This document shows positions 25,856 through 35,570 of a stretch of DNA of 64,000 nt, in pieces (position 1 is the first letter of the stretch; each line of letters starts with the position of its first letter). Source of the DNA: Hephaestia caeni (lineage in GTDB: Bacteria; Pseudomonadota; Alphaproteobacteria; Sphingomonadales; Sphingomonadaceae). Below the pieces are notes generated by a model. It ran no database searches. It saw only the letters and a program-made list of their open reading frames with translations, and was not told the DNA's origin. The position numbers were made by a program, and so were the translations under genes. The stretch lies in NCBI RefSeq assembly GCF_003550065.1, contig NZ_QXDC01000002.1:849306-913305 (forward strand), in the 5' to 3' direction.

Positions 25856-26704
25856 TCAGAACGAAAGCATGGCGGCGGTGCGTCCCGGCGGCGGCGCGTC
25901 GAGAGTCATCAGATGCGGTTCACCAGGAATGCTTGGCCTCAGGCCCCGCAACCACTGCCAGTTGCGCAGCACTCTTGCCACATAGTCGCGCGTCTCCGCG
26001 ATCTCCGGAACCCGGTCACGCACCCGTCCCGGCCCTGCATTGTAGGCGGACAACGCTAGGTCGACCACGCCGAAGCGGTCGAGCTGCGCCCTCAGATAGC
26101 GGGCGCCGCCGCGCAGATTGTCGAATGGATCGAAACGATCAACACCGAGCCCGCGGGCCGTATCGGGCATCAGCTGAGCATAGCCGTAGGCCTGTTTCGA
26201 CGAGATCGCATTTGGCTGGTAACGGCTCTCCTGAATGATCAGGGCGTCAAAGAGATCCGTCGCCAGGCCATGGGCGCAAGCGACGGCGTGAACCTGATCA
26301 TAGATTGAGCGGCGCCGCGCTTCTCCTGCATAGCCGAGTAGCCCGGAAGGCCGGTAGGTCGCCGATCCGCATGCCGCTGACGCATTCCAAGTCCCTACGC
26401 TGGGGCCTGGCTGCATCCATCCAGGTATAACGACGGCAGGAGGTCCGAGAGGCACAGACGGCAGGCTTGCGGGCGCTTGCTGGGTAGTCTCAAGAAGCTC
26501 GTTCTGCATTCGATGTTCGACCCACCGTCGCGAAAGATCATGGACCTTGAAAGTGGCCGGTGTGTCAGTGCCCGGGTCGCGCTCGGCCTCAGGCGGGATG
26601 CTGGTACCCGTTAGCCCTATTACGACTGCCGTGCGTGCGTTCGCTTCTCCTGCACTTGCAGCTGCCGTGGCCAGCAAAATGCCAATTATTCCGATCCGAC
26701 CCAT
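25856..26704 (-). CDS. Lytic transglycosylase, conjugation type (SLT domain)
   Basis: 282 aa periplasmic peptidoglycan lyase. Signal peptide residues 1-23. A linker to ~130, then the SLT fold with catalytic Glu in ALIIQESRYQPNA (about residue 177), AYGYAQLMPDTARGLGV, NLRGGARYLRAQLDRFG and SAYNAGPGRV. Such enzymes (F orf169, VirB1) open the cell wall locally for the transfer channel. It converges with the HTH gene, stops being 5 bases apart, and is divergent from kpsF. Confidence 0.93.
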   Translation of the reverse strand: MGRIGIIGILLATAAASAGEANARTAVVIGLTGTSIPPEAERDPGTDTPATFKVHDLSRRWVEHRMQNELLETTQQAPASLPSVPLGPPAVVIPGWMQPGPSVGTWNASAACGSATYRPSGLLGYAGEARRRSIYDQVHAVACAHGLATDLFDALIIQESRYQPNAISSKQAYGYAQLMPDTARGLGVDRFDPFDNLRGGARYLRAQLDRFGVVDLALSAYNAGPGRVRDRVPEIAETRDYVARVLRNWQWLRGLRPSIPGEPHLMTLDAPPPGRTAAMLSF

Positions 26705-26896
26705 GACGAAATCCCATATCTAACCTGACATGGATGCAATGAGGTGGCTGAATTTTGGCCTTGTCAATCGCTCCGCCGGCACTGGGCATCGGTCCCCGCC
26801 GCCTCGACAACACTGCGGAAAGCCACAGCTACAAGTCGATGGTCAACCCGATAGGCGGGAGGGACGATCCAGGCCTGCCCCGAGGGACCAGCATAA

Positions 26897-27901
26897 ATGT
26901 CCGACTCCACGACTTTTCCGAGTCTCGCCTATTCAGCGGGCCCTGACAGAGTGGTGGCGATGGGCCGGGCCGTCATCGCGGCCGAAGCCGAAGCGCTGTG
27001 GGCGCTGGGAAACGAGCTCAGCCCATCTTTCGGCTACGCGATCGCCACACTGCAGCAGATCAAGGGCAGCATATGCGTGTGCGGGCTTGGCAAGTCCGGG
27101 CACATCGCGCGCAAGATCGCCTCGACCCTATCGGCTACCGGCACACCATCCCTGTTCCTTCATGCGGGCGAAGCCGTCCATGGCGACCTCGGCGTGCTGA
27201 GAAAGGGCGATGCGTTGCTCATCCTGTCGAATTCCGGAAGCACTCGTGAGCTAGGCACGATCATCCAATATGCCGGATGGTTCGACATTCCGATTATCGC
27301 GATCACATCGTCATTGCCGTCCCGGCTTGCGGATGCGGCCGAGGTCTGTCTCCTTCTCCCAGACCGACCCGAAGCTTGTCCTTACGGAAGCGCTCCGACA
27401 ACCTCCACTTCGATGATGCTGGCAATCGGCGATGCCCTAGCCATCACCCTTATGAAGCTCAAGGGAACAACGGCGGAAGAGCTCCTACGCTTTCACCCAG
27501 GTGGCCGACTTGGTCTCGATCTTGTTGCCATCGAGGCATTTATGCACCGCGGCGTTGAAATGCCGATCGTCACACCGCGTGATCCCATGAGCAAAGTTAT
27601 CGGGACGATCAGCGACAAGGGGTTCGGTGTCGCCGCCGTTGTCGATGACGATGGGAATCTGGAAGGTGTGATCACCGATGGCGATATCCGACGTCATGCC
27701 GATGCTCTTGGAAAGGCATTGGCCAGCGAAGTCATGACCCGCAATCCGCGTGTGCTGCTCGAGGGCATGCTCGCGCGCGATGCGCTTGAGATGCTCTCCA
27801 ACTCCCGCATCACCTCGCTTCTCGTGATGGATGCGGAGACCGAGCGCCGCGTCGTTGGCCTGGTTCATATCCACGACTTGCTCCGACTTGGCATAGGCTA
27901 G
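26897..27901 (+). CDS. kpsF: Arabinose-5-phosphate isomerase KpsF (Kdo synthesis)
   Basis: 334 aa. Converts ribulose 5-phosphate to arabinose 5-phosphate, the first step to Kdo. SIS domain at about 45-180 with VCGLGKSGHIARKIASTL, GDLGVLRKGDALLILSNSGST and ACPYGSAPTTST; two CBS domains at about 215-325 (DKGFGVAAVVDDDGNLEGVI and RITSLLVMDAETERRVVGLV). Capsule-linked paralogues of KdsD are called KpsF; the location at the head of the capsule locus supports this name. First gene of kpsF-kdsB-kdsA-methyltransferase. Confidence 0.95.
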   Translation: MSDSTTFPSLAYSAGPDRVVAMGRAVIAAEAEALWALGNELSPSFGYAIATLQQIKGSICVCGLGKSGHIARKIASTLSATGTPSLFLHAGEAVHGDLGVLRKGDALLILSNSGSTRELGTIIQYAGWFDIPIIAITSSLPSRLADAAEVCLLLPDRPEACPYGSAPTTSTSMMLAIGDALAITLMKLKGTTAEELLRFHPGGRLGLDLVAIEAFMHRGVEMPIVTPRDPMSKVIGTISDKGFGVAAVVDDDGNLEGVITDGDIRRHADALGKALASEVMTRNPRVLLEGMLARDALEMLSNSRITSLLVMDAETERRVVGLVHIHDLLRLGIG

Positions 27902-27902
27902 A

Positions 27903-28691
27903 ATGCAGGCGGCAATCATCATACCAGCGCGGTTCGAATCCACGCGTTTCCCAGGCAAACCGCTCGCACGGATCAAAGGAGCGACGGCTATTGAAAGGCC
28001 TCTGATTTCTCGAACCGTCGATGTGGCGCGAGCGGTTGGAGCACAATGCGGGGTCTTAGTCGCAACAGACGATCCGCGGATTGCCGAGATAGCCAGCGCA
28101 GCCGGCGTACAAACAGCCATAATTTCAGAAATGTGCCTCAACGGGACCGAGCGTTGCGCTGCCGCGGTTAGAGAAGTAGCGCTCGACGCCGAGATCATCG
28201 TCAACTTGCAGGGCGATGCACCGCTCACGCCGCCCTATGCTGTCGCAAGACTAATTGCTGAGATGGCGGCTGATCCAGCAGTGATGGTAGCGACACCGAT
28301 GGTGCGCTGCGCGCCAGAGACCGTTGCTCGGTTGCGTGCAGATGAAGCTGCGGGGCGGGTCGGCGCGACAACAGTTGTCGCTGACGGTGCCGGCGACGCA
28401 CTTTACTTCTCGAAGCGTATTCTTCCGCATGGCGGGGGCGGCGCAGAATGCCCGATCTTCCTACATCTCGGTCTCTATGCCTACCGGCGCCGCGCCCTGG
28501 AGCACTACGCAGCGGTAGACCCAACCCCTCTCGAACAGGCCGAGGGCCTGGAACAGCTGCGGTTTCTCGACGAGGGTATCCGCGTGCGGATGGTGGAGAT
28601 TGAAGAACCGGCCGGCGGTCTGTGGGAGATCAACAACCCATGGGACATTCCGTATGTCGAGCATGCTCTCGGCCTGCGAGGGATCGCGTGA
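27903..28691 (+). CDS. kdsB: CMP-Kdo synthetase (3-deoxy-manno-octulosonate cytidylyltransferase)
   Basis: 262 aa. Activates Kdo with CTP. N-terminal nucleotide-binding motif [17 protein letters not shown]; also [19 protein letters not shown] and the C-terminal [17 protein letters not shown]. coli KdsB/KpsU are 246-248 aa. One base after kpsF. Likely the capsule-dedicated copy (KpsU role). Confidence 0.94.
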   Translation: MQAAIIIPARFESTRFPGKPLARIKGATAIERPLISRTVDVARAVGAQCGVLVATDDPRIAEIASAAGVQTAIISEMCLNGTERCAAAVREVALDAEIIVNLQGDAPLTPPYAVARLIAEMAADPAVMVATPMVRCAPETVARLRADEAAGRVGATTVVADGAGDALYFSKRILPHGGGGAECPIFLHLGLYAYRRRALEHYAAVDPTPLEQAEGLEQLRFLDEGIRVRMVEIEEPAGGLWEINNPWDIPYVEHALGLRGIA

Positions 28692-28713
28692 CAGCGAGGA
28701 AAGTCCTCTACGC

Positions 28714-29568
28714 ATGATCTTGCGCGAAATGCCCATTGGCCAGGACAAACCATTGTTCCTGATCGCAGGTCCGTGCGTTCTGGAATCGGCCGAATTGGCG
28801 CTGCATATCGCGGACCGTCTCGTACACATCGCCCGCGCCCATAACATGCTGGTTATCTTCAAGGGATCGTTCGACAAGGCGAACCGAACGTCCGCTTCAT
28901 CCTATCGCGGTCCGGGTATCGACAAGGGTCTGGAAATCCTCGCACGTGTGACCCGCGAAACTGGCCTTGCGGTTCTGACCGATGTGCATGAGGCTAGCCA
29001 GGTTCGGGCCGTCGCCGAGGTGGTCGACGTCCTGCAGACGCCAGCGCTACTGGCTCGCCAAAGCGATCTCATCATGGCGGTCGCTTCCTCCGGAAGGTTC
29101 GTCAATCTCAAGAAGGGGCAGTTCATGGCACCCTGGGACATGGCGCATGTGCTCGACAAGGCACGCAGCGCCGCGGTGGAAGCCGGCCATGATCCGGATC
29201 GCTTCATGCTTTGCGAGCGGGGTGTGAGCTTCGGCTACAACAACCTGGTCACGGACCTGCGCAGCCTTGCAATCATGGCCGAAGCCGGGGCGCCCGTTGT
29301 CTTCGACGCCACCCATAGCGTGCAATTGCCGGGTGGCCTTGGGGCACAGTCGGGCGGCGAACGTCGTCACATTCCGTTGCTTTGTCGTGGAGCTGTCGCC
29401 GCAGGCGTCGCGGGCCTGTTCCTGGAAACGCACCCCGACCCGGACAGAGCCCTGTCGGATGGCCCCAATTCATGGCCGCTCGATCGGCTGGATGCGCTGG
29501 TCGCGGAGCTGATCGTACTTGACGCGCGGATCAAGGATAGCCTCGTCCGCTATCCTGCGGCCGACTGA
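28714..29568 (+). CDS. kdsA: Kdo-8-phosphate synthase
   Basis: 284 aa, exactly the E. coli KdsA length. Condenses arabinose 5-phosphate with phosphoenolpyruvate. Motifs: [64 protein letters not shown] and [14 protein letters not shown] 28714 is chosen because of length and GAGGAAAG at 28696-28702; a longer open frame upstream overlaps kdsB and is a shadow. Together with kpsF and kdsB it gives a full Kdo supply unit. Confidence 0.95.
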   Translation: MILREMPIGQDKPLFLIAGPCVLESAELALHIADRLVHIARAHNMLVIFKGSFDKANRTSASSYRGPGIDKGLEILARVTRETGLAVLTDVHEASQVRAVAEVVDVLQTPALLARQSDLIMAVASSGRFVNLKKGQFMAPWDMAHVLDKARSAAVEAGHDPDRFMLCERGVSFGYNNLVTDLRSLAIMAEAGAPVVFDATHSVQLPGGLGAQSGGERRHIPLLCRGAVAAGVAGLFLETHPDPDRALSDGPNSWPLDRLDALVAELIVLDARIKDSLVRYPAAD

Positions 29569-29578
29569 GAGGAAAGGC

Positions 29579-30607
29579 GTGTCGTTGCGGTCCAAGATCG
29601 AGGCCCGCATTTTACGCCGGCTGCTCGCACTGGTCCGCGAGGACGGCGCGCCCAATCTCAATGCGCTCAACGACATCGTGAAGCATGTCCGCATTCTCGA
29701 ACTCAACATGAAGGCGTTTGGCTATGATCTCGCGCGGCGGATGGCGAGTGCGCTGCCGGCGCGCCCGGAGACGCAGGCAGCGCCTGTCGGCTTGGGCTCG
29801 AAGGCCTGCGTGCAGGCCGATATCGAGAGCGACTGGTGCGGGCACTGGGCAGGCGAATTGAAGACCGCGATCATCTACCACCGCAAGCTTTGGGAGTTCA
29901 GCTACGTTCTGCAGGCGCTCTACGAGCACGGCCATCTTAGCCAGGGGAGAAAGGGATTGGGCTTTGGCTGCGGCGCGGAGCCGCTTCCGAGCTATCTGGC
30001 CTCGCTTGGGATCCATGTAACCGCCACGGACGTCTCCGTAAGAGAAGCACAAGCAAGCGGCTGGCTTGAAACCGGTCAGCATCTGTCGCAACGCCGCGGA
30101 CACCACCCCGATCTTGTCGACGAGGCAACATTTGCGCGTATGGTCACGCACCGCGATGTGGACATGAACGCGATCCCTGCCAGCCTTACCGGGTTCGACT
30201 TCTGCTGGTCAATCTGCGCGCTCGAGCATCTCGGGAGCATCGGCAAGGGTTTGGCCTTCATCGAAGCATCGCTCGCTACGCTCCGACCAGGCGGCCTTGC
30301 GGTTCATACGCTCGAGTTCAACGTCGAGAATGATGGACCGACCGTGGACAACTGGATCACGGTCCTGTTCCAGCAACGCCACCTCGAAGCGATCTCGACA
30401 CGGCTGCGAAGCCAAGGACACAAGGTTGAGGAGCTCGATTTCGACATGGGGTCGCAACCGATGGACTGGTTCATCGATCTGCCGCCCTGGCATCACGATG
30501 CGGGAGAAAATGCAGCGGTGCAGCTCGGTGACCCGCTTCACCTCAAGCTCGCAATCGACGGGTTCGTCAGCACCTCGTTCGGGATCATCATCCAGAAAGC
30601 ACTTTAA
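29579..30607 (+). CDS. Class I SAM-dependent methyltransferase-like protein
   Basis: 342 aa from GTG 29579, preceded by GAGAGG at 29567-29572. The SAM-binding motif I is GLGFGCGAEPLPSYL at about 126-140, followed by VTATDVS and ICALEHLG. Substrate unknown; an N-terminal helical region (1-90) may bind it. As the last gene of the Kdo unit, it probably modifies a capsule sugar or its precursor. Methyltransferase fold is well supported; role is inference. Confidence 0.8.
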   Translation: MSLRSKIEARILRRLLALVREDGAPNLNALNDIVKHVRILELNMKAFGYDLARRMASALPARPETQAAPVGLGSKACVQADIESDWCGHWAGELKTAIIYHRKLWEFSYVLQALYEHGHLSQGRKGLGFGCGAEPLPSYLASLGIHVTATDVSVREAQASGWLETGQHLSQRRGHHPDLVDEATFARMVTHRDVDMNAIPASLTGFDFCWSICALEHLGSIGKGLAFIEASLATLRPGGLAVHTLEFNVENDGPTVDNWITVLFQQRHLEAISTRLRSQGHKVEELDFDMGSQPMDWFIDLPPWHHDAGENAAVQLGDPLHLKLAIDGFVSTSFGIIIQKAL

Positions 30608-30667
30608 CTTGGCAGCCGAGGGTCCCTTTGATCGCCGCGCGCCAAACTATCGTTCCTACAGAGGCGA

Positions 30668-31108
30668 TTAGGGCATAAGCCAAGCGACGACTACTCCCAA
30701 GGGGATCGTCCACCAGGTCCAAATAAGCCCTTGAAAGAGACCCTTCTGCATCGACCCGAAGCTAAGGCTGACATCTATTTTTCCTGGCTTTTCCGAAACT
30801 CGGCGCAGGGGAGGGATCAACCAGATGACCGTGTTCAGCATTATTCCGCCCGCCGCCATGAACGGGAGGATGCTAGGGAACACCAGTAATACCCACCATT
30901 CTTTAATCGGCCCTCTTAGGGCGACGCGAGCCTCGTCGGGGTGCGATAACTGGCTATGCCAATCAAGAAGAGCGCCTAGATAGTAGGTTTCCAGAGCCAA
31001 GCCTATCGCGAACATCGTAAGCCCGCAGGTCATACCCCACCAACCACGCAACCGTGCACGCCCTTGCGCCGCCGTGATATAGGAGGCTCTGGACTTCCTT
31101 CCCGACAC
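30668..31108 (-). CDS. Membrane protein of unknown function (146 aa)
   Basis: Not recognised. Three probable helices: GMTCGLTMFAIGLALETYYL, WWVLLVFPSILPFMAAGGIM with NTVIWLI, and GLIWTWWTIPLGVVVAWLM. GTG 31108 is chosen because GGAAAGG precedes it; further upstream the frame overlaps the OmpH-like gene and is Arg-rich. It is downstream of the SapC/OmpH-like pair in the same direction, so co-transcription is likely. Confidence 0.55.
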   Translation of the reverse strand: MSGRKSRASYITAAQGRARLRGWWGMTCGLTMFAIGLALETYYLGALLDWHSQLSHPDEARVALRGPIKEWWVLLVFPSILPFMAAGGIMLNTVIWLIPPLRRVSEKPGKIDVSLSFGSMQKGLFQGLIWTWWTIPLGVVVAWLMP

Positions 31109-31176
31109 TGCGTTGCCTTTCCGTAAGCTCAACCACGGTCGGAGCCGCCTCGCCGACGCACGAGGATGAGAATATC

Positions 31177-31761
31177 TTATGGCTGCTGTTCGGGCAGTCG
31201 CTCGCGCTCGAAGGAGATAGTCTGGATCTTCGCATCGAGACCCCTTGCAACCTCTGCCGTCAAGTCGTTCGTGAAATTGCCGCCCAGCGCCGTACTGCGA
31301 TCCAGCAGAAGGCCGCATTTCTTGCTGGTGTAGGCCTGCGAAATCAGCGGCTCCGCTTCAGCGGAAATCCGCTGCATCACCTTGGTCCGTGTTGCGTCCA
31401 TCTCGCGGCTGTTGTGCGCAGCCTTACGTTGGAGGGCAGTCCAGCTCGTTTCGAGTGCAGTGCGTCGGCGATTGTTTGCTTCGTTGGTCGGCAGGTCCTG
31501 CAGCGCTTTCGCTTCGGCCTCCAGCGGGGTGCGCTGCGCATCGATTTCCGCTTGCGCCGTTCGAGTCAGCTCGCTCAGACGAGCGGTCGCGACCTTGGCA
31601 ACAGCCGCGTTCGCAAACAGCGCCTCGCGCGATAGCAAGCACACGCCCGGGATCACGGGCCCGCCGAGTCCTTGCTGCGCCCCGGTCGACTGCGCCACCG
31701 AGGGAACGGGCATTGTGGCAACAGTCAAAGCCGCCAGCATCATCGGGATTCGTGACATCAT
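31177..31761 (-). CDS. OmpH/Skp-like periplasmic protein
   Basis: 194 aa. Signal peptide residues 1-23 (MMSRIPMMLAALTV, ending PSVAQ). The mature part has the OmpH/Skp layout: a short strand with GVCLLSREALFANAAVAKVA, a long charged coiled coil (about 55-145; LTRTAQAEIDAQRTPLEAEA), and a final strand CGLLLDRSTALGGNFTNDLT. Skp is a chaperone for outer-membrane proteins. This copy lies inside the capsule locus, coupled to a SapC-family gene, and may serve an export component; that is inference. Confidence 0.75.
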   Translation of the reverse strand: MMSRIPMMLAALTVATMPVPSVAQSTGAQQGLGGPVIPGVCLLSREALFANAAVAKVATARLSELTRTAQAEIDAQRTPLEAEAKALQDLPTNEANNRRRTALETSWTALQRKAAHNSREMDATRTKVMQRISAEAEPLISQAYTSKKCGLLLDRSTALGGNFTNDLTAEVARGLDAKIQTISFERERLPEQQP

Positions 31762-32567
31762 GAGTCCTTTTCGTTCGATTGAAGCTCTTCTGCTTGAGCC
31801 TGAGGCTTGTCCTCGATGGTCAGCGGAGGTGTGTCGTCGGATGTTGCCGACCGACGAGCCAAGAGTTCTCGGAACCTGTCGAGCGAGGCGAGATGCAAGG
31901 TGACAAGCCCGAGCCAGCCACGACCATGCCACTCCGACAGCGTCGGAGCATCAAGTATGGCGAAACGTTCGGCATCGACCACTTTGAATCCGTCCAGTGC
32001 GAGATTGCGGCCATTGGCGAGAACAACGTCCGCACGCCGTTCGACTAGAAGATCGCGGCCTTCAAGCGCCCGAACGAACGCGTGGGTCGCCTCCGCTTCG
32101 TTGCGGAAGGCTTCGCAAAAGCCGAGTGCCCGCTGGGTGATCGCAGCGGGCATGCCCTTCTCGAACAGGGGTTCGCCTTCCGTTTCCGTCAGGCTCTCAC
32201 ACCCAAAATCAATACCGAGAATGAAGCGCGAACTGTCGTCGATTCGCAGGAAGCCGAATGGGTACCGGCGTGCATAGGCGGGAATGTAGACGTCTTTCGC
32301 CCAACGGCCATTCTCGACGAAAACATTGCGCAAATCGATCCCGAGAACGGCCAGCGGCGTCGCATCGTTCGCGGCGAAAACGACTGGAAAATGACGCGAA
32401 GCCTCAGCGAACTCGCTCACTACGATCGGGATCGAGGGCGATTCCGCGGTGAAAGAAAAATCGCCTTCCTTGAGGCGCAGAGCCGAATGCGCGCTGGCAT
32501 CAAGTGGCCGCAGAGACTTGTAGAACAATGGCTGGGCCGGCGGGGAGCTCGTTTCGGTCTCGGGCAT
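31758..32567 (-). CDS. SapC-family protein
   Basis: 269 aa; resembles the SapC family (named for a Campylobacter S-layer-locus protein), with LFYKSLRPLDASAHSALRL, FPVVFAANDATPLAVLG, YIPAYARRYPFGFL and LGIDFGCESL in order. No signal peptide. The biochemical role of SapC is unsettled. ATG 32567 chosen (MPETETSS). Its stop overlaps the OmpH-like start (ATGA), and it is divergent from kpsC. Confidence 0.85.
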   Translation of the reverse strand: MPETETSSPPAQPLFYKSLRPLDASAHSALRLKEGDFSFTAESPSIPIVVSEFAEASRHFPVVFAANDATPLAVLGIDLRNVFVENGRWAKDVYIPAYARRYPFGFLRIDDSSRFILGIDFGCESLTETEGEPLFEKGMPAAITQRALGFCEAFRNEAEATHAFVRALEGRDLLVERRADVVLANGRNLALDGFKVVDAERFAILDAPTLSEWHGRGWLGLVTLHLASLDRFRELLARRSATSDDTPPLTIEDKPQAQAEELQSNEKDS

Positions 32568-32715
32568 GATTTTTCTCTCGATTCGCTCCACGGCGGCGGC
32601 GCAGGTTCACCGCTTTCCGACGCCGTTCCTAGCGACACGCTTGCATGTGGGTGACTGTGGCTTTCCGCAGGCAAATCGGGCGCCGACATGCGCCATAGTC
32701 TCACCACCGCGCGCC

Positions 32716-34335
32716 ATGGCGCGCTTCATGCTGGGGGGCCGAGCAATCCTGGACGATCGGAGCATCGTGAATTTCCGGACGCAGTCGGGCGAACGACCGG
32801 CCGTGGGCCGGGTTGCGCTCCTGCGAATGCCTCCGTTTCCCGGTGCACGACCGCTCGCGCGTCCACGGTTGCGCGAGCGTGGACGCACTACCCTGCCGGC
32901 GCCGCACTCCGACGACATTGGTGCTGTCGCGATAAAGATTGCAGAGGCCAGAGTAGGAGGCAGCTTCTGGCAATCCGCTTGCATCGGTGACCAACGCTCG
33001 CATGGCGCGACGCCGACAAGACTCGATCCGTGGCCGCAGATCGAGGCAGGTGCTCCGATCCTCGCGCACACCGACGATGAGATAGCCCTACTCGCAGCCG
33101 CAGCAGGTCGCGCGGTCCTTCGTCCAGACGATCGGCAGCCATATGCACGAGAAACACTGCTGGATGCGCTCCACCTTCGCTTAGCGTCGTTCGACTATTT
33201 TGACCCTTGGACTGCACAGCCCATCACGCTCTTAAAATGGATCGAAATCCTCGGCGAATGGCGTCGCATCATCGACCGGAACCGCGAAATTGCTTTCGTC
33301 TGTGGCGTAACCGCTTGGAAGCGCGAGGTGCTGGGTAAATTCCTCTGGGCTGGTAGAGTGCCGAAATTTGCAAGAAGGCCATCGAAGGTCAGTCCCTCGG
33401 CAGAACAGGCCATCGCTATCTGGCCTTCGCGCGTGAAATGGGCCGTTCGCCAGCAAGTACGCGCATCCGGAGGCCGGCTCATACAGATCGAAGACGGGTT
33501 CATCCGATCAGCCGGGCTCGGAGCTCGGCTCACCCTTCCCTTCTCCATCGTCGTCGATCGTACCGGCATCTACTATGATCCGCGTACGACCAGCGATCTC
33601 GAACATCTCCTCGCCAACGACGAGCTTGGACCGGAAATCTGCGCTCGCGCCGCGAAGCTCATCGAATTCATCGGCATGCATGGTATCACCAAATATGCGG
33701 CCGGGAGTTCAACCGGTCCCGACCTACCCTCAAGCGTCAGGAAGGTTCTCGTCGCCGGGCAGGTCGCCGACGATCGAAGCGTGAGCCTCGGCTGCGCTGC
33801 CGTAACAGGCCCGCTCGACCTGCTGCGTCGTGTACGTGAGGTCGAACCGGACGCCTTCATCATCTTCAAGCCCCATCCCGACGTGGTTGCAGGACTACGA
33901 CTTGGCCATGTCCCTTCCTTTGAAGCCCTGCGTTATGTCGACCAGATCCTGCCGCACGCCCCGATCGATGCATTGCTCGCACAGGTTGATGCCGTTCATG
34001 TGCTGTCATCGCAGACCGGCTTTGAGGCCCTGCTGCGGGGCCGCGAGGTATTTACCCACGGCCACCCCTTCTACGCCGGCTGGGGGCTGACCCGCGATCT
34101 TGCCTCTCCAATCGAGCGACGAAGGCGCAAACTCACGCTTGAGCAACTCGTTGCCGCGACGCTGATTCTCTACCCACGGTATCTCGACCCAGTCACCCGT
34201 CTGCCCTGCCCGCCCGAAATACTAGCGCAGCGGCTTTCCACCGGCTGTATGCCCCGACCCGGCATTCTCCAGAAACTGCGCATGCTCCAGGGCCATCTCC
34301 GCCTCGCGCGGCAGGCATTGGTGAACGCATGCTAA
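32716..34335 (+). CDS. kpsC: KpsC-type beta-Kdo transferase, single transferase module
   Basis: 539 aa from ATG 32716; the frame is open further upstream (to 32566) but that part overlaps the SapC promoter region, so the start is uncertain. KpsC adds beta-Kdo residues to the lipid anchor of group 2 capsules. One KpsC module is visible at about 190-490: ILGEWRRIIDRNREIAFVCG, VWSRV-like WPSRVKW, IQIEDGFIRSAGLG, GIYYDPRTTSDLEHLL, FKPHPDVVAG and SSQTGFEALLRG, with PFYAGWGLT. Enterobacterial KpsC has two modules in ~675 aa. Residues 1-170 are not a recognisable second module. kpsS overlaps by 7 bases. Confidence 0.85.
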   Translation: MARFMLGGRAILDDRSIVNFRTQSGERPAVGRVALLRMPPFPGARPLARPRLRERGRTTLPAPHSDDIGAVAIKIAEARVGGSFWQSACIGDQRSHGATPTRLDPWPQIEAGAPILAHTDDEIALLAAAAGRAVLRPDDRQPYARETLLDALHLRLASFDYFDPWTAQPITLLKWIEILGEWRRIIDRNREIAFVCGVTAWKREVLGKFLWAGRVPKFARRPSKVSPSAEQAIAIWPSRVKWAVRQQVRASGGRLIQIEDGFIRSAGLGARLTLPFSIVVDRTGIYYDPRTTSDLEHLLANDELGPEICARAAKLIEFIGMHGITKYAAGSSTGPDLPSSVRKVLVAGQVADDRSVSLGCAAVTGPLDLLRRVREVEPDAFIIFKPHPDVVAGLRLGHVPSFEALRYVDQILPHAPIDALLAQVDAVHVLSSQTGFEALLRGREVFTHGHPFYAGWGLTRDLASPIERRRRKLTLEQLVAATLILYPRYLDPVTRLPCPPEILAQRLSTGCMPRPGILQKLRMLQGHLRLARQALVNAC

Positions 34336-35570
34336 CCGAACGCTCCTTTCTTTTTCTGCAGGGGCCGCCTGGTCCCTTCTTCTCGCAGCTTGCGGGCGAA
34401 TTGTTCGCGGCGGGCCACCGCTGCCATCGCGTCAACCTTAATGGAGGGGACTGGTTCGACTGGAAGGGCAGAGCCTACAACTTCACCGGCACGATCGAGA
34501 CATGGCCCACATACATTCAAGATGTCATCGCCCGCGAACGGGTGACCGACATCGTCCTCTTTGGTGATTGTCGGCAGCACCATCTCGAAGCCAGAGCCTG
34601 CGCCGCCGCCGTTGGCATCGTGGTCCATGTCTTCGAGGAAGGCTATATTCGTCCGGATTGGGTCACGCTCGAACGGAACGGCGTGAATGGCCACTCTAGC
34701 CTGCCGCGCTCGGCCGAGGTCTATAGGAGCCTCGCGCGGGCGCTGCCATCTGTCCCTGACCACGCGCGAGTGCGGCCCAGCTTCCGCCAACGCGCATCCG
34801 AAGCGCTCGGATACTTCCTCGCCAGCCTACTTCTGACGCTGCGCTATCGCGGCTATCGATCACACCGGCCCTATCCGATCGTCGCTGAGTTCTGCGGATG
34901 GGCGGCACGAGTGGTCACACGACCCGTCGCCCGGCTTCGCTCTGCCGTCGCCCTCCGCCGCCTCGGTCAGAGGCGCTATTTCCTGCTGCCGCTTCAGCTC
35001 GATTCCGACCACCAGATCCGCATCCACTCGCCGTTCACAGGCATGCAGGACGCTCTGCAGTCGATTTTGAGATCCTTTGCCGCCCATGCGCCGGAGGAGG
35101 TCGTGCTGCTCATCAAGGAGCACCCGCTCGATAATGGCCTCCACGCCTGGCGCCGCATCGTGGCGGCAATGGCCCGCGAGCATGACATCGCTGAGCGCGT
35201 CTTTTTCATCGAACATGGAGATCTTTACACAATCGTCGGTGCGGCCGCGGGTATCGTGACCGTCAACAGCACGACCGGAACGTTGGCGCTTGCCTCGGGC
35301 ATTCCCGTCATTGTCCTGGGCACGGCTATCTACGATCTCGCTGGCATCACCCACCAGGGGTCACTCGAGGATTTCTGGATCGCTCCATCCATGCCCGACG
35401 GCGACCTCTATGATGCGTTCCGCCGCGTGCTTGTCGCCCGCTGTCTCCTCCATGGTGGTTTCAGTAGCTCCGCAGCACGCGAGTTACTCTTGCCTGAAGC
35501 GTTCAAGCGCCTTCATGGCGAAGGTGTAACGACTGTGTGCCTTCCCGTCTGCACGATGGAAGCCGCATGA
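34329..35570 (+). CDS. kpsS: KpsS-type capsule Kdo transferase
   Basis: 413 aa. Adds the first Kdo to the phospholipid anchor in group 2 capsules. Motifs: FLFLQGPPGPFFSQLAGELF at the N-terminus, RVNLNGGDWFDW, VFEEGYIRPDWVTLE, LLPLQLDSDHQIRIHSPF, LLIKEHPLDNG and VNSTTGTLALASGIPVIVLG, as in KpsS (E. coli 389 aa). Overlaps kpsC by 7 bases and the next gene by ATGA, so part of a translationally coupled operon. Confidence 0.94.
   Translation: MLTERSFLFLQGPPGPFFSQLAGELFAAGHRCHRVNLNGGDWFDWKGRAYNFTGTIETWPTYIQDVIARERVTDIVLFGDCRQHHLEARACAAAVGIVVHVFEEGYIRPDWVTLERNGVNGHSSLPRSAEVYRSLARALPSVPDHARVRPSFRQRASEALGYFLASLLLTLRYRGYRSHRPYPIVAEFCGWAARVVTRPVARLRSAVALRRLGQRRYFLLPLQLDSDHQIRIHSPFTGMQDALQSILRSFAAHAPEEVVLLIKEHPLDNGLHAWRRIVAAMAREHDIAERVFFIEHGDLYTIVGAAAGIVTVNSTTGTLALASGIPVIVLGTAIYDLAGITHQGSLEDFWIAPSMPDGDLYDAFRRVLVARCLLHGGFSSSAARELLLPEAFKRLHGEGVTTVCLPVCTMEAA

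Noticed and set aside
28600..28713. Longer KdsA start overlapping kdsB
   Set aside because: The extension reads as a shadow of the kdsB end; the 284-aa form matches the known length and has a ribosome site.
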